DNA from: Clonostachys chloroleuca | Taxonomy: Eukaryota > Ascomycota > Sordariomycetes > Hypocreales > Bionectriaceae | Length of the DNA stretch: 64,000 nt | NCBI GenBank assembly: GCA_037952775.1 | Contig: JBANAY010000003.1 | Location: 14,198,001 to 14,262,000, forward strand | Direction of reading: 5' to 3' | Shown here: positions 10,509-22,489 of the stretch, in pieces | How positions within the stretch are numbered: position 1 is the stretch's first letter | Layout: each line of letters begins with the position of its first letter | Translations under genes and position numbers: made by a program | The notes under the pieces: model-generated | Told to the model about the DNA's origin: nothing | The model's database searches: none | The model's input: the letters and a program-made list of their open reading frames with translations, nothing else

Positions 10509-13345
10509 TTAAGGGTCATACTCAATACGAAACACCTGAGACTCAGCTTTATCCCAATCACTCTCCTTCTCCCTATCGCCATAGATCTTCAAAGCTCGGT
10601 ACACTATCTTATACAAACCAGCGGGAACAAAACTACCACCTGAGAGTTCGCCGACCCATACCCCAGATTTGATTCCTGCTGGACGCGAAAGCATCGGGAA
10701 ACCTGCCACTTGTCCAATACTGCTGTTGCCGGATCGTGAGACAGTCGAGTTGAGGCCTGGGATCGCCATAGGGACAACATCGGCAGTTACCTCGGGCGAG
10801 CCAAGGGTAAGATAGTGAGTTACTTTCAGATCATCCAGATCGGCAACGTTATTCTCGTCATATATTTTCTTGGGATTTGGCAAAATAAAAGTCGTGTTTG
10901 CTGGTATTACCACAGGAGACTCCTTATTGGATGTATCAATGATCAACCCCGCGTTTGGTTCAAGAACAGTAGCATTGTGCAAAGACCCACTCAGTCCCAC
11001 GTAGGGAAGAGAAAGCAAAGTGTTGTTCTTTGTACGGAGCTCGATGAATCCGGACCAAACAGGCAATTTCTTGGTGTCTAGGCCTTTGGGAGGGGTTGGA
11101 CGCACTTCAATCGTCATATTCTTGCCTGAATCAACTGTGATCGTAGTGTCGCTGAACTTGAGAGTCGCATGCTCAACAGTCCTTTCATTGGGAAAGGTAC
11201 CACCAAGGGCTGTGTTCTTATAAGTATACACTGTCAAAGCGGGGACATGTGAGATTTCAAGCTCAAAATCCTTGGAACTAGTGTTTATCACTGTGAAATT
11301 GAGTGACTCAGGGGCATTATCGGTGTCGTTAAAGGATAGGCCCGAAGGGGTTAGGAGCACCTCAGCATATGCCGCCTTATGGGCTTGAATAAGGCCAGCA
11401 CCCTGCTGTGGAACAGGAGCAAGGAATTTGGAATAAGCCGTCCCGTTGTTGAAAACTCGCGGAGAGGCAGTAGATGCGATGAGATTCTCAATCAAAGCCA
11501 GCTCAAATGTTCCACGAACCTGAGCAATCAGTGCGTAGATGGCAGCAGCCAAGGGACAAGCCATGGAGGTGCCCCTGAGAACAGCATACCCACCCATGCT
11601 CAGGGGATATGTTGACAAGATACTACTACCAGGAGCTCCAAACTGGGGTTTAGAAATCATATCCCAGTTCGGGCCCCAGCTCGAGAAGGAGCTCACCGAG
11701 CCGCCAGTAACGCTATTTGGAAACGTATTGATAGTCATGGAATCTGTTGACCCATTTTCCATATCAACGATGATTATCGAACCATTTTTCATCAGATCTA
11801 TCCATCTTGCACCAGTCTCAGGTGATATCGTCGCGAATGCTTTAAGTCCATCCACTTCTGGCATCTTTGAGGTTATGATTTCCGGTGAAGGACCATAGCT
11901 CATAATGTACTCGGCACCAGCTGCAACCGCGAATTGAGCGAGTTCTAATTGTGAACATTCTCCTTTATTGAGGAGAGCAATAACACCGCGCAGGTCAGGA
12001 GCATCAGTAAATGGTTCGCAGCTAGAGCCGTTGCCAAAATCGTCGCCCGGCACCCACAACGGAAGTTTAACGCCCTTCCAGCCGTCAGGGGATGCGCGCG
12101 AGGCGCCAAAAGAGAACTTTCCACTTCCATTAATGCTGTAAGATGACACGTTTACCAAAGCGAAGAACTCAACGTTGTCAAAGGAAGCAATAGATGTGAC
12201 ACCGAAGCCATCAGAGGGACTACCAGCGTTGAAGATTCCATCTTCTCCCCCATTACCAATAGCAACAGTACAAGGGACTCCTTTTTCAACGATTCGGGAA
12301 ACAGCGACCGAAAGAACATCCTGGGACCATCCCCTAGATTCACCGAGAGAAGCGGTGATAATGTCGGCTCCAGCATCATAAGCCTGGTTGAAGCCAGCCA
12401 TAATTACATCATCGGCGGAAGTCCCATCGCAACCGAAAACTCGATAGGAACCCAGCTCAACTCCAGGGGCGGCCCCAGTGAAGCCGTATTGATTCTCTTG
12501 AGCAGCAATAATGCCCGCCACATGAGTTCCATGGCCTACACAATCCATTGGATCATCATCAGGTGTAGGATCATTTGTACCGGTGTAATCATCTCCAACA
12601 AGATCAGCGCCAAAAGACACTAAACAATTGGGACCGAAACATCCTCCCAGAGCAGGATGATTATAGTCAATCTAAACAGACAACACGCGTCAGTAAGCCA
12701 CCAGTGAAAGAAGCAGTATTAGTCTGGTTTTCCTTACACCACTGTCCACCACCGCAATCTTGATCCCTTGTCCAGTATAGCCTTCGCCTCGTAGCTTATC
12801 CACTTGGGTCATGACATGAGGCGGGAACTCATCGCTCTTTCTACCACGCTTTTCGTTGTAGAGTGTATAACTCTGTCCCACAGTGCCCTGCCATTCAACG
12901 TGCGGCTTTGCACTCTGGCGCATTTTGACAGGCCACATCCCCTTCACGACAGGAAGGTTCGCCAAATCATTTGCTATCCTTTTTGCATCGGCCAAGTTGT
13001 GGAGCTGGATTGAAGCACCTTGAAACAGCGTATAATTAAGCTTCATTCTTGTTATGCCATTTGCAGCTACTTGATTGTAGAATTCCGATCGGTCCTATAA
13101 CTTATATCAGTTTTACCATAAACAATATAAAAAAAGACGCACATACAGAGGAGAGGAAGAAAACAGAGTACTAGGGGAGCTGTATATAAAATCAAAACAG
13201 ACCGAGTTGAAAAACATACCTGATCATTGAACTCAAACGTATAAGCCCCTGGAAGATACTTATTGTCTGCATCGTCCCTATACTCGTAACAAAACGCGGG
13301 CGACAATAGCGCCAGTAACGAAGAGACGGCACTGAGACGAACCAT
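10509..13345 (-). CDS. Secreted subtilisin-like serine protease with PA insert, 881 aa
   Basis: Exons are 13345-13220, 13094-12738 and 12671-10509. The introns (125 and 66 nt) have GTATGT and GTAAGG donors and end in TATAG and TTTAG; phases join cleanly. The start at 13345 (MVRLSAVSSLLALL) gives a signal peptide. An inhibitor-I9-like propeptide spans about 30-125. The S8 catalytic domain shows all triad motifs: AVVDSG (Asp159), GHGTHVAG (His208) and GTSMACP (Ser530), with the oxyanion Asn301 in AIGNGG. A protease-associated (PA) insert lies at about 350-460. An Fn3-like C-terminal region runs from about 600 to 880. This is the Vpr/C5a-peptidase-like branch of subtilases, expected to act outside the cell on proteins. 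Length and motifs are complete, so it is probably functional. It lies alone; no partner gene is implied. Confidence 0.9.
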
Positions 13346-13590
13346 CTTGAACACCTCGCAATGATACTTGGATAAAAAGTATAAGAACCGGAAGAATAAG
13401 GAAGAGATAAAGCAAAGGAAGACGGGGGAAAATAGGACAAGACAGGAAAGAACAAATAAGGGTGAAGCAAATGATGAGAGATAGCAAAAGGAGACGTGAC
13501 TAGTCACGAAAGGAGATAGAAAACAAGAATTCTTTGATGCATGAGAATTTTCAGACTGGTTAGATTTACATGACTATATATAATAGTTTT
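13346..13590 (-). promoter_or_regulatory. Promoter and CT-rich leader of the subtilase gene
   Basis: Read on the minus strand, the 130 bases before the ATG are pyrimidine-rich (CTTTCCTGTCTTGTCC, TCCCCCGTCTTCC). A TATATATAG box lies at about 13575-13583, some 230 bases upstream of the start. This composition supports the chosen start. The site is inferred, not proven. Confidence 0.5.
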
Positions 13591-16123
13591 GGTTCTCGAT
13601 ATGGGTACCATCCCCACCAAATTTTGTGCTAGTATTCGTAGTTACGAGCACTTCATCCCCGTCACTGGTTTGCGAGCACAAAGAGACTGTGCTGATGTCA
13701 GAAAATATATCATAGGAGAAATAACAGACTAGGTTAGTTAATCCATTATTTGTTTACAACAACCCCACTGCTTCCATGTGTTCACAAATAGTGGCGCGAG
13801 TTATTTTCAGGATATCATGAGCATTCTCTCTCCATAATTAACCTTGTCATAAAGATCAAGCTAATTGCATACATGAATCAACGTGCGAAGCGAGGATCCA
13901 CATTCAGGTCCAAGCCCTACCTAATAATTTTGGCTAACCAAGATCTACATCAAAATAGACAAGGGTTGTCTGTCGTAAAATCTGGACCAATTAGCTTCTC
14001 AGGGCTTTTATTAGACAAGTGTTACTCATTGGGCTGAACACCGAGCTTCGACATCACGAGCCACCTCAATGAAGAAGCACGAAAATAAAGGAATATGGCT
14101 CAAATATTGAGCAGAGATTGGCTTCATTTTGTGATTAGAATCGACTCTTTTACAATTTTTCGCGATCGGGTTTGGTCATAACTCTTTCATATCAGATTAT
14201 TTCGAACGATATTATTATACCGGCGTGCCAACTTGTCTATGTTCGACACATTCTCTAGCAGGTTGCCATGCAGCTACTTTTGGCTTGCCACCCTCCGTCC
14301 TAACACCTGCTAGATTCAGATACTCGTAGAGTCAACTTTCCGGCAATTTTCCAAGGCTCCACTGGGCTGATTGCCACCCGTTTTTTTTTTCTCGTTTCTC
14401 GTTGGAACTGGGCTATAGATGGACATACCCTTGACCTCAACTTTTAGGTGGCGAGCCAATATTCCCTGATTATAGTTAGTTTATAGAAAATATAGGCATT
14501 TCTTAATTCTCATAATCTACAACCAATCATATTTCTGTAGATTCCGGGTCACAAGTGGAAACCAAGTAATCACAGTCATAAGTAGAGGGCAAAGCTATTG
14601 GCATATTAAAAGCTGTACATATTCAAGCCTTACAATCTCATTGTTTCCAATTTGTTCCGGTCATTTTATCCCGGTCATAGCAGGAGATAATAATTTGTGC
14701 TTTCCGAACCTCCAGTAGCTGGTGTAACACGCCCACTGCTACTCTAACCCTTCTGCATACCACATTCGCAAATGTATCGTCTATCTCTAGGTTTTCAGAC
14801 AAGAGTAAATATAAAACAAATGACTAAATATACCGGTAGTTCACAGGGGGAAGATTTTTCATCCAAGCGAATGGTTGAAGAGTAGTAATTCAATACCGTC
14901 CTCGTATCGTTCCCAGCTTCCAGCTGTTTGGCCCAACATCAGCAATAGCTTATAGTTAGTGAAGTTCGGTACATCCGAGAACACATCAGCGCTTTCCGGC
15001 GCAGCCACAGCCCTAGTTACCCCATCCTCAGAATCAAATATCACAACGCCGCCACTACGTGAGGACTGCAGGACTGAAGCAAACCAGACGTAAGCCTAAT
15101 AGCCTCCCAAGCTTGGATGCCGTACTCTTTCTATGTCTGTTCCGCCCTTTTTATATATTGTTCAACATTATACTCCATATCAAACCAAGCATTAGAATCG
15201 TTTGAGTTCGCACATAGAACAGTGATTTTCGAATGAGATAGCATCTTTCCGATTCTGTGAGAGACTCCACAATTGCCTTGTCGCTGAGTTAACTCAGACA
15301 GACATACATGCTAATTTCTTAATGAAAGGCATACCTTCAAGTGGAGGAGGGAGAGATTTTGCATATTTGGTTGCAAAGGTTTTCGAACAGTCGGTAGTTG
15401 TTAATTGTGATAAAATCAATATGCGGGATATTGAGATTGCTTATATCTTATAATAGCCTCTAAATCTCTCTTCAGCAGGTTTGCTGATACTAGTAACAAC
15501 GAATATTACACGCATTTAATGAATTCTCTAAATGCCTATATTGGTGAGTAATACCGGTATGACAAACTTTACAAGATTCATGAAGTTTTGAAAACTGCTA
15601 CTCCTTCCTAGCTTCTTGAAATATAAACTTGTGATTCGCTATAAAACCGCAAGGCAACTACTGTATCTACCTCTAGGTTCGTGTGTTTATGCTTAGTCTA
15701 TTGCGCTCGTAACAATTTTTCCAGTGGCGTCAGTATATTCGCCTTCTTTTCCTGGTTAGAACTGAGAGGGCCTTGCGATCATGGTACAATGGATTAGTAT
15801 GATTTAGCATTACTTCTGAGTTACGAAGAGGTTACATTCCTATTGGTCCCAAGTGCGAGTGTATGTCTTAAGCTAGTTATCTAATAATAAATTGTCCATG
15901 ATTGGCGCAAAGCAGTGAGTGGTCCCGTTGCCCATTATTTCAGCCCTGGGTGTATATTATCTTAGCCCGTCCCCACTTATCGCCGACACTGACGAGGGTT
16001 CATTAGGGTGTTTTGGGTCTGCTGACCGTGGGTCAGTCTAATTTAACCATCGTACGGCTTTTGGAAACTTTTTGTGCTCAACAGTCGGTTTCCTTTGCCT
16101 ACTTGTTTTCAAGCCTCTGCAGT
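13591..16123. other. Mostly gene-free stretch with one possible coding scrap
   Basis: No complete gene is seen in 2.5 kb. On the minus strand, 15090-14859 reads as a plausible C-terminal fragment (GGVVIFDSEDGVTRAVAAPE, later QTAGSWERYEDGIELLL) ending at a stop; I recognise no family. The rest shows only short A/T-rich frames. Confidence 0.4.
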
Positions 16124-16371
16124 ATGGCGACGGATCCTATCTTGAAAAGGCATCGAGCGGGACTCTCCTGTACCAGGTGTCATCGCCGAAAGAAGAAAGT
16201 TTGTTTTGCTCCACTCAGACAGTATATCGTCTGATGATGCTGGCGAAAACTAATGGGTTGCTTCCTTCGTAGTGCAACCGTGTGCTGCCGTGCCACAACT
16301 GTTCACGCCAGGGCGTAGAGTGTATATACTCTCACTTTACAGGAAATGTGCTATCAGAAGATGACAAATAG
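16124..16371 (+). CDS. Orphan Zn2Cys6 zinc-cluster mini-protein, 57 aa (probable regulator remnant)
   Basis: The exons would be 16124-16198 and 16273-16371, with a 74-nt intron from GTTTGT to CGTAG. Splicing joins RAGLSCTRCHRRKKK to CNRVLPCHNCSRQGVECIYS, giving a complete Zn2Cys6 binuclear cluster (C-x2-C-x6-C-x6-C-x2-C-x6-C). The protein stops at TAG 16369-16371, only 17 residues after the last Cys (tail HFTGNVLSEDDK). Normal regulators of this class run to several hundred residues with a dimerisation coil and a middle homology region; none is visible downstream, where hAT-like sequence follows at about 16.6 kb. It is either a truncated gene or a free DNA-binding domain that could compete for sites. 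Splicing is well supported by the motif; function is uncertain. Confidence 0.6.
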
Positions 16372-16479
16372 TTCGTTTAATCCTTCTTCGCTACTCTGAA
16401 GCTCGTGTTCACTGTTATTCATAGCTCCTCCTTGCCGGACCTTCGGCAAGCACTGCTGGGTGGCGTGGCACTGCCTCAA

Positions 16480-16740
16480 GCAAGGCGAAGCCGGCTCGTG
16501 TAAGCCGAAGTAAAACACCAAAAAATGACGATCATGACGTAAAAAGGCCACTTTTTGGGCTTCATTTTGGATCGAGAGTAAAAAATATAGCAAAATACAA
16601 AAAACGCTAAAAATTATCTAATATCTCAAGTCAAGTCATTGGGGGGTCCTACTTGACTTACTTGGCTTGACAGACCCCTCAACTTGACTTGCTTGAGTAC
16701 CAGCGAGCCCAAGTCAACTTGACTTGACGGCAGCGCTGAG
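16480..16740. mobile_element. Possible hAT-like transposon end
   Basis: Between 16629 and 16738 the octamer-like motif CAAGTCAAG or its complement ACTTGACTT recurs several times in both orientations, ending in GACGGCAGCGCTG. Read on the minus strand this gives CAGCGCTGCCGTCAAGTC. Clustered subterminal repeats behind a CAGxG-like end are typical of hAT elements. The second end and the 8-bp target duplication were not found, so this is tentative. Confidence 0.35.
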
Positions 16741-16906
16741 GAGAGCAGTAATATTAAACTTTAGAATTCCAAGGTTTATTGAAAGCTGTTCCTGGTTTCT
16801 AGCTAGTAGACCTGGAAGATGGTAACACAGAGTACAAAAAACACGTATTAGAGCTAAACAAGACAGTGACGCTAACCACGCAAGCCCAGCACTAATTAAG
16901 AAGTGT

Positions 16907-17284
16907 TTACTTGCCGTAGCAGACGGCATTTTTGCCCTTGCAAGCACCACAGCTCATGGTTCCAGGAAGCCCACCACCGACATTGTTAACCTTGCAGACG
17001 CCATTAACACAGATACCACGAGCACCAGTCTATATTTCGAAGGATGTTTTAGCGTAATTTATGAATACGGTTTGAGCTAACAGTCAACTTACGCAACCAG
17101 CACGGGCCTGGAGGACGGTGGCACGCTTGTAGTAAGAAGCGTACGCATCGGCATAGGCATCGGCAACAGCATCACGACGGGCGAACTCGCGTGTCTCTTC
17201 AAGCTCACGCTCCCCAAGTTCGACGTGCTGCGCAGCAGCAACGGTGGAGAGGGCGAAGATAGAGATGATGGCGGTGATGCGCAT
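16907..17284 (-). CDS. Small cysteine-rich secreted peptide with Kex2 site, 104 aa
   Basis: Exons are 17284-17093 and 17029-16907. The 63-nt intron (17030-17092) starts GTAAGT, ends ATATAG and leaves phase 0. A signal peptide (MRITAIISIFALSTVAAAQ) is followed by an acidic and Ala/Tyr/Asp-repeat propeptide (DAVADAYADAYASYY) and a KR site at about residues 53-54. The mature part would be about 50 residues with six cysteines in the pattern C-x6-C-x4-C-x14-C-x2-C-x6-C, ending YGK. Six Cys would give three disulfides, as in small secreted antifungal or effector-type peptides; I cannot assign a named family. The second exon carries five of the six cysteines, which strongly supports the splice. The gene has a TATATAAA box at 17431-17438 and appears intact. 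Processing by Kex2 is inference from the dibasic site. Confidence 0.8.
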
Positions 17285-18519
17285 TTTGAAGAATTGAAGG
17301 TGAAGTTAGTGTTTTTGTGATTTAAGACAAAGGAATAAGGTAGAGAAAGATCAAATAAGAAGGAGTTGGAAGAAAGTAGTTAGTAGAAAATGGGGTTTTA
17401 ATACTGCTGAATTTAAGGGGAGAATACAGCTTTATATATTTTCATCTCTAGTCTCCTCCTAGGTAGAGATCTAAATATAGGTACTCCTTCCTAATATAAA
17501 AGTATAGGTAATAAGAATCGAAAGGTAGGGAGATAAGCAAGTGATATTTTAGTCCTGTTTAAACATAAAACAATACCTCTGTAGCCTTCTTATTTAATCA
17601 TCTCGCACCTTGGACCAATGAAAGTGATGAAAGCCTCGTATACAAAAGTAAGGCCGCTTAGTCAATTCTAAAAACCCTACCGGGCTTGCAACAGCGACTT
17701 AGACCTAACTTGGAAGGAACGTATATACAGAATATAGCTATAGGATTTGTCAGAGGGACATATGCCAGGATATAATTTCATACTCATTCCAAGGATGTTT
17801 GCTTACTATAGTACAGACCTACAGAAGCTACATAATAACTTGCCGGGCTAACTACGGTAATAGGGCTCTTGTACAGTTTGGTGCCGTTTTTAAATGGAGG
17901 TGCTGTTGCTTGATTTTATAGGATCAGTATATATATCTTCATATTACTACTAACCCTAAGTATTTTATTGCCAGATGCCCTTTGGCTAAGAGGGTGTATT
18001 AAGCTGTGAAGGTCGATAGACGTGTCTTCTATGCTCGTAAAGTCTGAGCCAATCAAGTCACATATCTTATGAACCTAGATCCCAGTCCGGTTCGAGGGGT
18101 CTCCCGGGTTCGTAAAGTTTGAGCCAAGTCCTAGACTAATGACCGCTATTCCTCGCCCGGCAAGGTTTCGACTCTCTCCAAAGTATTAATCTCTCCTAGT
18201 CATATCTAACAGTACTTTAATTTGCTTTTATCCTTGTTCTTAATGCAAATTTCGCTCACTCACTCCAATCTGGTATCTAGGTTTATATGTGAATATTCGG
18301 AGGAGCAGTCCTCATACATGCGTCCAGCTCCTTCAAATAAATACTCGCCAATCCTTGATATCCGCAAAGCCCGGCCAAACATGAGATGAGCCGGAGTTAA
18401 GCCTCAGGATATTCGGCTTAGATGGCCATATTTTACATAGGGAAAGAAGTGTCATGAATTACACAATTGAATCGAAATCGATAGGCACATTCATATTAAT
18501 CTCCTCATCATACTGACTG
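17285..18519. other. Gene-free stretch with a partial dispersed repeat
   Basis: After the peptide promoter there is no supported gene. The segment at about 18030-18185 is the shortened third copy of the repeat at 7800-8150 and 40950-41300; it carries two copies of the CTCGTAAAG/GAGCCAA block about 80 bases apart. Confidence 0.5.
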
Positions 18520-19250
18520 TTGATTTCAGGCGCACATAACGGCATAGGTTTGGAGTGTGCTAAGCTCCTCTCCAAGAGCTCTTCGTACCATATTATGCTG
18601 GGTTGCCGGTATCTAGAGAAGGGAGAGAAGGCTCTAAATGAATTACTTGGTAATAACCCGTTGATTGCCATCGGTGTCGTTCAGCTGGATGTTACCTCCA
18701 GTGCCTGTATTCAGTCTGTTGTTCTTCACATCACCGCAAATCACGGGTTCTTGGATGTCCTTATCAGCAATGCAGGTATCACCTCGCTGGCCCAGCCCCT
18801 CCTTAGCCAGCTTCATGAGGCATTCAAAACAAATACTTTCAGACCTGCCGTTCCTATAGAAGCAATGGCAGGTTTGCTGCAGAGTCTAGAGAAGCTCGTG
18901 TTATATTTGTTTCTTCTGAACTTGGCAGGCAGCATCGGGAAAAGAGTCGATCGTAACTACATATTTGACGCTATCGATGCTATGGTTTACCGTATGAGCA
19001 AAGCGGCTCTGAATATGCTTGCAGTGTGTTTCGCGAAGTCATCCGAATCTTGGGAAACTCCTGCAAAGATTTGATGCTACGATCCTGGATTTGTGTGTCA
19101 GACCTTACAGGTCCTCAAAACAGGAAGAACCGAGAGAAGCTAGGTGCCAGGAGCAGTGAAGCAGGTGGGGCAGGGCCTTATACCGATTGTTGAAGGGCAA
19201 AGAGACTGTGACATGCGAAAACTCGTGAACGACTCCGGCACACTCTTGTG
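18520..19250 (+). pseudogene. Short-chain dehydrogenase/reductase (SDR), broken
   Basis: The Rossmann start GAHNGIGLECAKLL (from about 18529) is the SDR cofactor motif TGxxxGIG with Ser for Thr. It is followed by LDVTSS and LISNAGITS (NAG motif). In the middle an apparent pair of compensating shifts scrambles a VIFVSSELG-like strand (about 18890-18935), and the active-site YRMSK is at about 18990-19005. After AALNMLAVCFAKS the frame breaks at TGA 19072-19074; a DPGFVSDLTG-like motif is readable at about 19080-19110 in another frame. There is no ATG in frame: a TGA lies at 18514-18516, and a TTTCAG before GGC could be an old acceptor. Original enzyme: NAD(P)-dependent oxidoreductase of unknown substrate. 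It is a pseudogene. Confidence 0.7.
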
Positions 19251-21012
19251 GTAGTCGTATCGCTAGGCATCAAACGACGGCTTACTATATCCACTTATCG
19301 TATTTTTCGTCTTTCTATATATAGTGGAATTTAAACTAATATGGAAGCATACTTACTATATCGCTATAACTGTATCTGTTGTCATTAGCCGTCTGGCGAT
19401 CAATATTATCACGTACCAAAAGGGCGATATCCCACGTAATAGCTACAGACGAACTTGCTAGGCCGGGTTATCCAACCTCTTCCTTAATGAGGGATCGCGA
19501 GAGGCCAGCCGCGGAGTCTCTTCGCAAAGCGGTTAATGTGAGATGAGGATAATTGAGGGATTATTATGTGCGCGTAAGCATTGAAGCAGCCAAGCTAGAC
19601 AGAGAAGAGACGCTAAACTTGAGATCTCGGCACCGATTTAGGTCATTAGTATAGGTGGATCTGTCAGACCTCGCGCCCATCGGACCTGCTTCATGCATTC
19701 TCTTCATATTAATAATGCCCTAGGGCTTAGTTAAGACCAGGGATAGGTGGGGCACGAGCACGGCCACGTAGTATGACTGACCTCGTAAAACCGGCCAATG
19801 AAGAGCAAGCAGTCTCGGACAGCCTTTTGTGTTGCCACAAAACCTCTACGGGTTTGAGACCCATTGAAGCAAGATATTTCAAAGATTTTAGAGTGGCCTG
19901 TGTATGTAAGGTTGGGAAGTATAGCACAAGCGAGGGGTGGTTTAAGGGTTTCCGCTTCCCAAAGTCGTTGGTCAGCTGTAAAGGGTTTTGCTTTGACCTG
20001 ATAATCTAATAATCAGAACGGCGAGTTAAGCATAGTATACGCTTACAGGAATCTAATTCATTTTTTGTAAACTATCGTCTTAAAAAATATAACTCACGAC
20101 TAAATACCTAGTAGAGATACTACGAAAAATAAATAAATCCTGAGTTAATTCTCCGTAATAATTCACATGTAAAAGTCGTTAGTATTACTAACATGCCCTC
20201 CACCAGAGTCGTGCGTAATAATAGCTACTTGTCTATCATTGCCATGTTTCAATCACTAAAACCCCGGCATCATCCAAGTTAGTACCATGAAATAGGAGGA
20301 GCTCGCCTAATTCGTTCAGAATCATTCCCATCATATCGAGATCAATCCGAAAATTACCTAGTCTCCTTAGCTTATGAAGTTATCAGAAGAGAAAAGACAG
20401 AATGACTAATATCATTAAAGGAGTACCTGGACGCTGGTGATATTATGCGCTTAACGTGTTAATAGTAACTATATAGACTAGGATTATTCGTTTATTAGAA
20501 AATAGGAGTCCGACTACTATATGTTATATTAAAGCTGTGTTGGATTATTACAGTTACGAGGCTCCGTCCGTACAGATAAATGTAATACTGCTTAGTAGTT
20601 ATTACTATGCTTCCCAAAATGGAATAGATCAGGCTTTGGATCCTTCAGTATGAGTTTCACACAAACCAGATCTAACCAAATTCCAACTATCGCTCTCAAT
20701 GCCAGTATCACTGTTGAGGCTAACCGGCACCGCCAGGCAACCAAGGCGGCCTTCGCGTTCATAGCAAACATAAAGTAGTAGAGATATTGGTCTAGGGTAA
20801 GTGGCGATTGATTTTTCTGAGAAGAACGATCAGGGTGTCGGTCTTGCTGTGCGAGTCACAGCTAATATGCGAGCACTAAGGAACTAGTTTTAATGACGCG
20901 GTAGCAACTTAGGAATGGGGCATCACCAGATTTAAGAGCAGTAGAAGGTCAGGCGGCCCGTGAAATGGCCGCACAACACCCTCAACCGAGAGTCGGCGCA
21001 GCTCACCCCATC
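19251..21012. other. Gene-free stretch
   Basis: No domain was found on either strand. A frame pair at 19727-20009 overlaps on opposite strands and looks accidental. The 20030-20640 part is A/T-rich with many stops. Confidence 0.45.
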
Positions 21013-21939
21013 CTATTGTGTTTGACGTACATGTAGGATATTCTCGGGTTCTTTTCCTCCGACGAACTTGTTGTGCGTCTCAGTTGTGTGCCTGTTGCTT
21101 TGACACGTCGTACAGTCAGGTGCTCTGCAATAGTCCCTAGTGTGGCCTAGTTTGCCACATTTCCAACACTCGAAACGTTGATTAGCCCCCTCGGAGCTCC
21201 GATTTGGTGGCGTTCTCGTGTCTGCACTCGTGCGGGTCTCTTGCGTGTTGGTTGATCCGTGATGTCTTGGATGGGAGCGGGGATGGGCTTCACCGCTAGA
21301 CTTGGCTGCCTCCAAGAGTGTTTCCGCGATCGCTCCTTGAGTGAGGAGTTCCTTCCAGTCTTTTGGTACTCCCTTGCTTAGCACCTGCGCACGGAAGTCG
21401 ACTGGCAAGGTCTCCAGGAAAAGGGCGACCTGGAACATTTCGGGGAGTTCCTCGGGTATCTCGCTGAGTGTAGCTTCGTAGTGGTCTGCGTATGTCCTGA
21501 ACCTCTGGCCTACTGCGAGCTTCATGCGAATGAGCTTCTGAACAGTCTTGACCGTGCGGGTAGGCCCGTCACTGATTTCTTCTTCGAGCCACTCTTGATA
21601 CTTCTTCCAGGAGATTGTGGTAATTGGGTGTTTCTGTAGATAGCGCTGCCATCGTAGCTCCATAGCACCTCGTAAGCATGTGCTGGCGTACGCAACCTTC
21701 CGGGTGTCATCCTTGAAGTTCTCCTCTTGGAGGAAGATCACTTGGAGGCGCGCCAGGCAGGCTTGGAGCTCTGCCCAGTTCTTGCCCTGATAGGTAGGGG
21801 CCGTAATCTGGACTTTAGCCCATAGGTCTCCCCTGGGTCGCTTGGTCCTCTCCGTAGGTTCTTCTTCATCTTCATAAATAGGCCTGGGCCTCCTTCGCTC
21901 GTGCCGGTCCTTTTCAAACTCTTGGATCTTCCCCGTCAA
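21013..21939 (-). mobile_element. Gag polyprotein of a Ty3/gypsy-like retrotransposon, pol missing
   Basis: A 308-codon frame reads as a retrotransposon Gag: a charged N-terminus, a central capsid-like region (WRYLQKHP-like, WKKYQEWLEEEI, FRTYADHYEATLSEIPEE), a His/Thr-rich linker, and a zinc knuckle CWKCGKLGHTRDYC (CX2CX4HX4C) near 21145-21186. The stop at 21013 is followed by sequence with no protease, reverse transcriptase or integrase. Upstream the same frame is open for only about 25 codons before TGA and lacks a Met, so the N-terminus is truncated or shifted. No flanking LTR pair was found. Codon use is ordinary and the frame is uninterrupted, unlike most repeats in the window, so this copy has escaped heavy RIP. 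Confidence 0.8.
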
Positions 21940-22489
21940 GGTGCGAATCTCCTGTTGGAGGCGTGGAGGGTGCTGCTCTCCTCTTGCGAGTCAGTGTTCC
22001 TCACCGTCTAAGTGAACGAGTTTTCAGGAGTATCCTCGTCAGGAGGGTCAATGAGTTCGCGTTGCAGCGCCTCTCGAGGCCACAGCCGGCTTCAATTGAA
22101 CAGATGCAACGCGAATAGTCAGTCAATTCACTCGTCAGTCACAAGTTAGGGTCTCAATTGAATGAAGGAAAAAGCATGTGTTTTCTGCCTAGGCCGCGAA
22201 AAACGGCTCCTTTTCTCTATCTGATCAACGGCATGACCTGCGAGAACCCGGACCTTTTATCCCTGCCTCAATAGTAAATATTTAGTAGATAATTATCAAA
22301 TATATAAATTTTAGTTAAGGTTTTAGAGTGCTTTCTTTACTAATACTATACTTAAGCATTTTCTATATTTTTAAGATATAATTAATAAGATAAATATTTA
22401 TATAGTATATATCTATATTTCAAATAAAGAGCAAAAATACTACATATTAAAATTACTATTATATTTGTTTTTCGAATAAAGTCAAATAA
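21940..22489. other. Retroelement leader and A/T-rich patch
   Basis: About 21940-22255 is GC-normal and probably belongs to the untranslated leader of the gag element. From 22256 to 22500 the sequence is A/T-dominated and gene-free. Confidence 0.4.
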
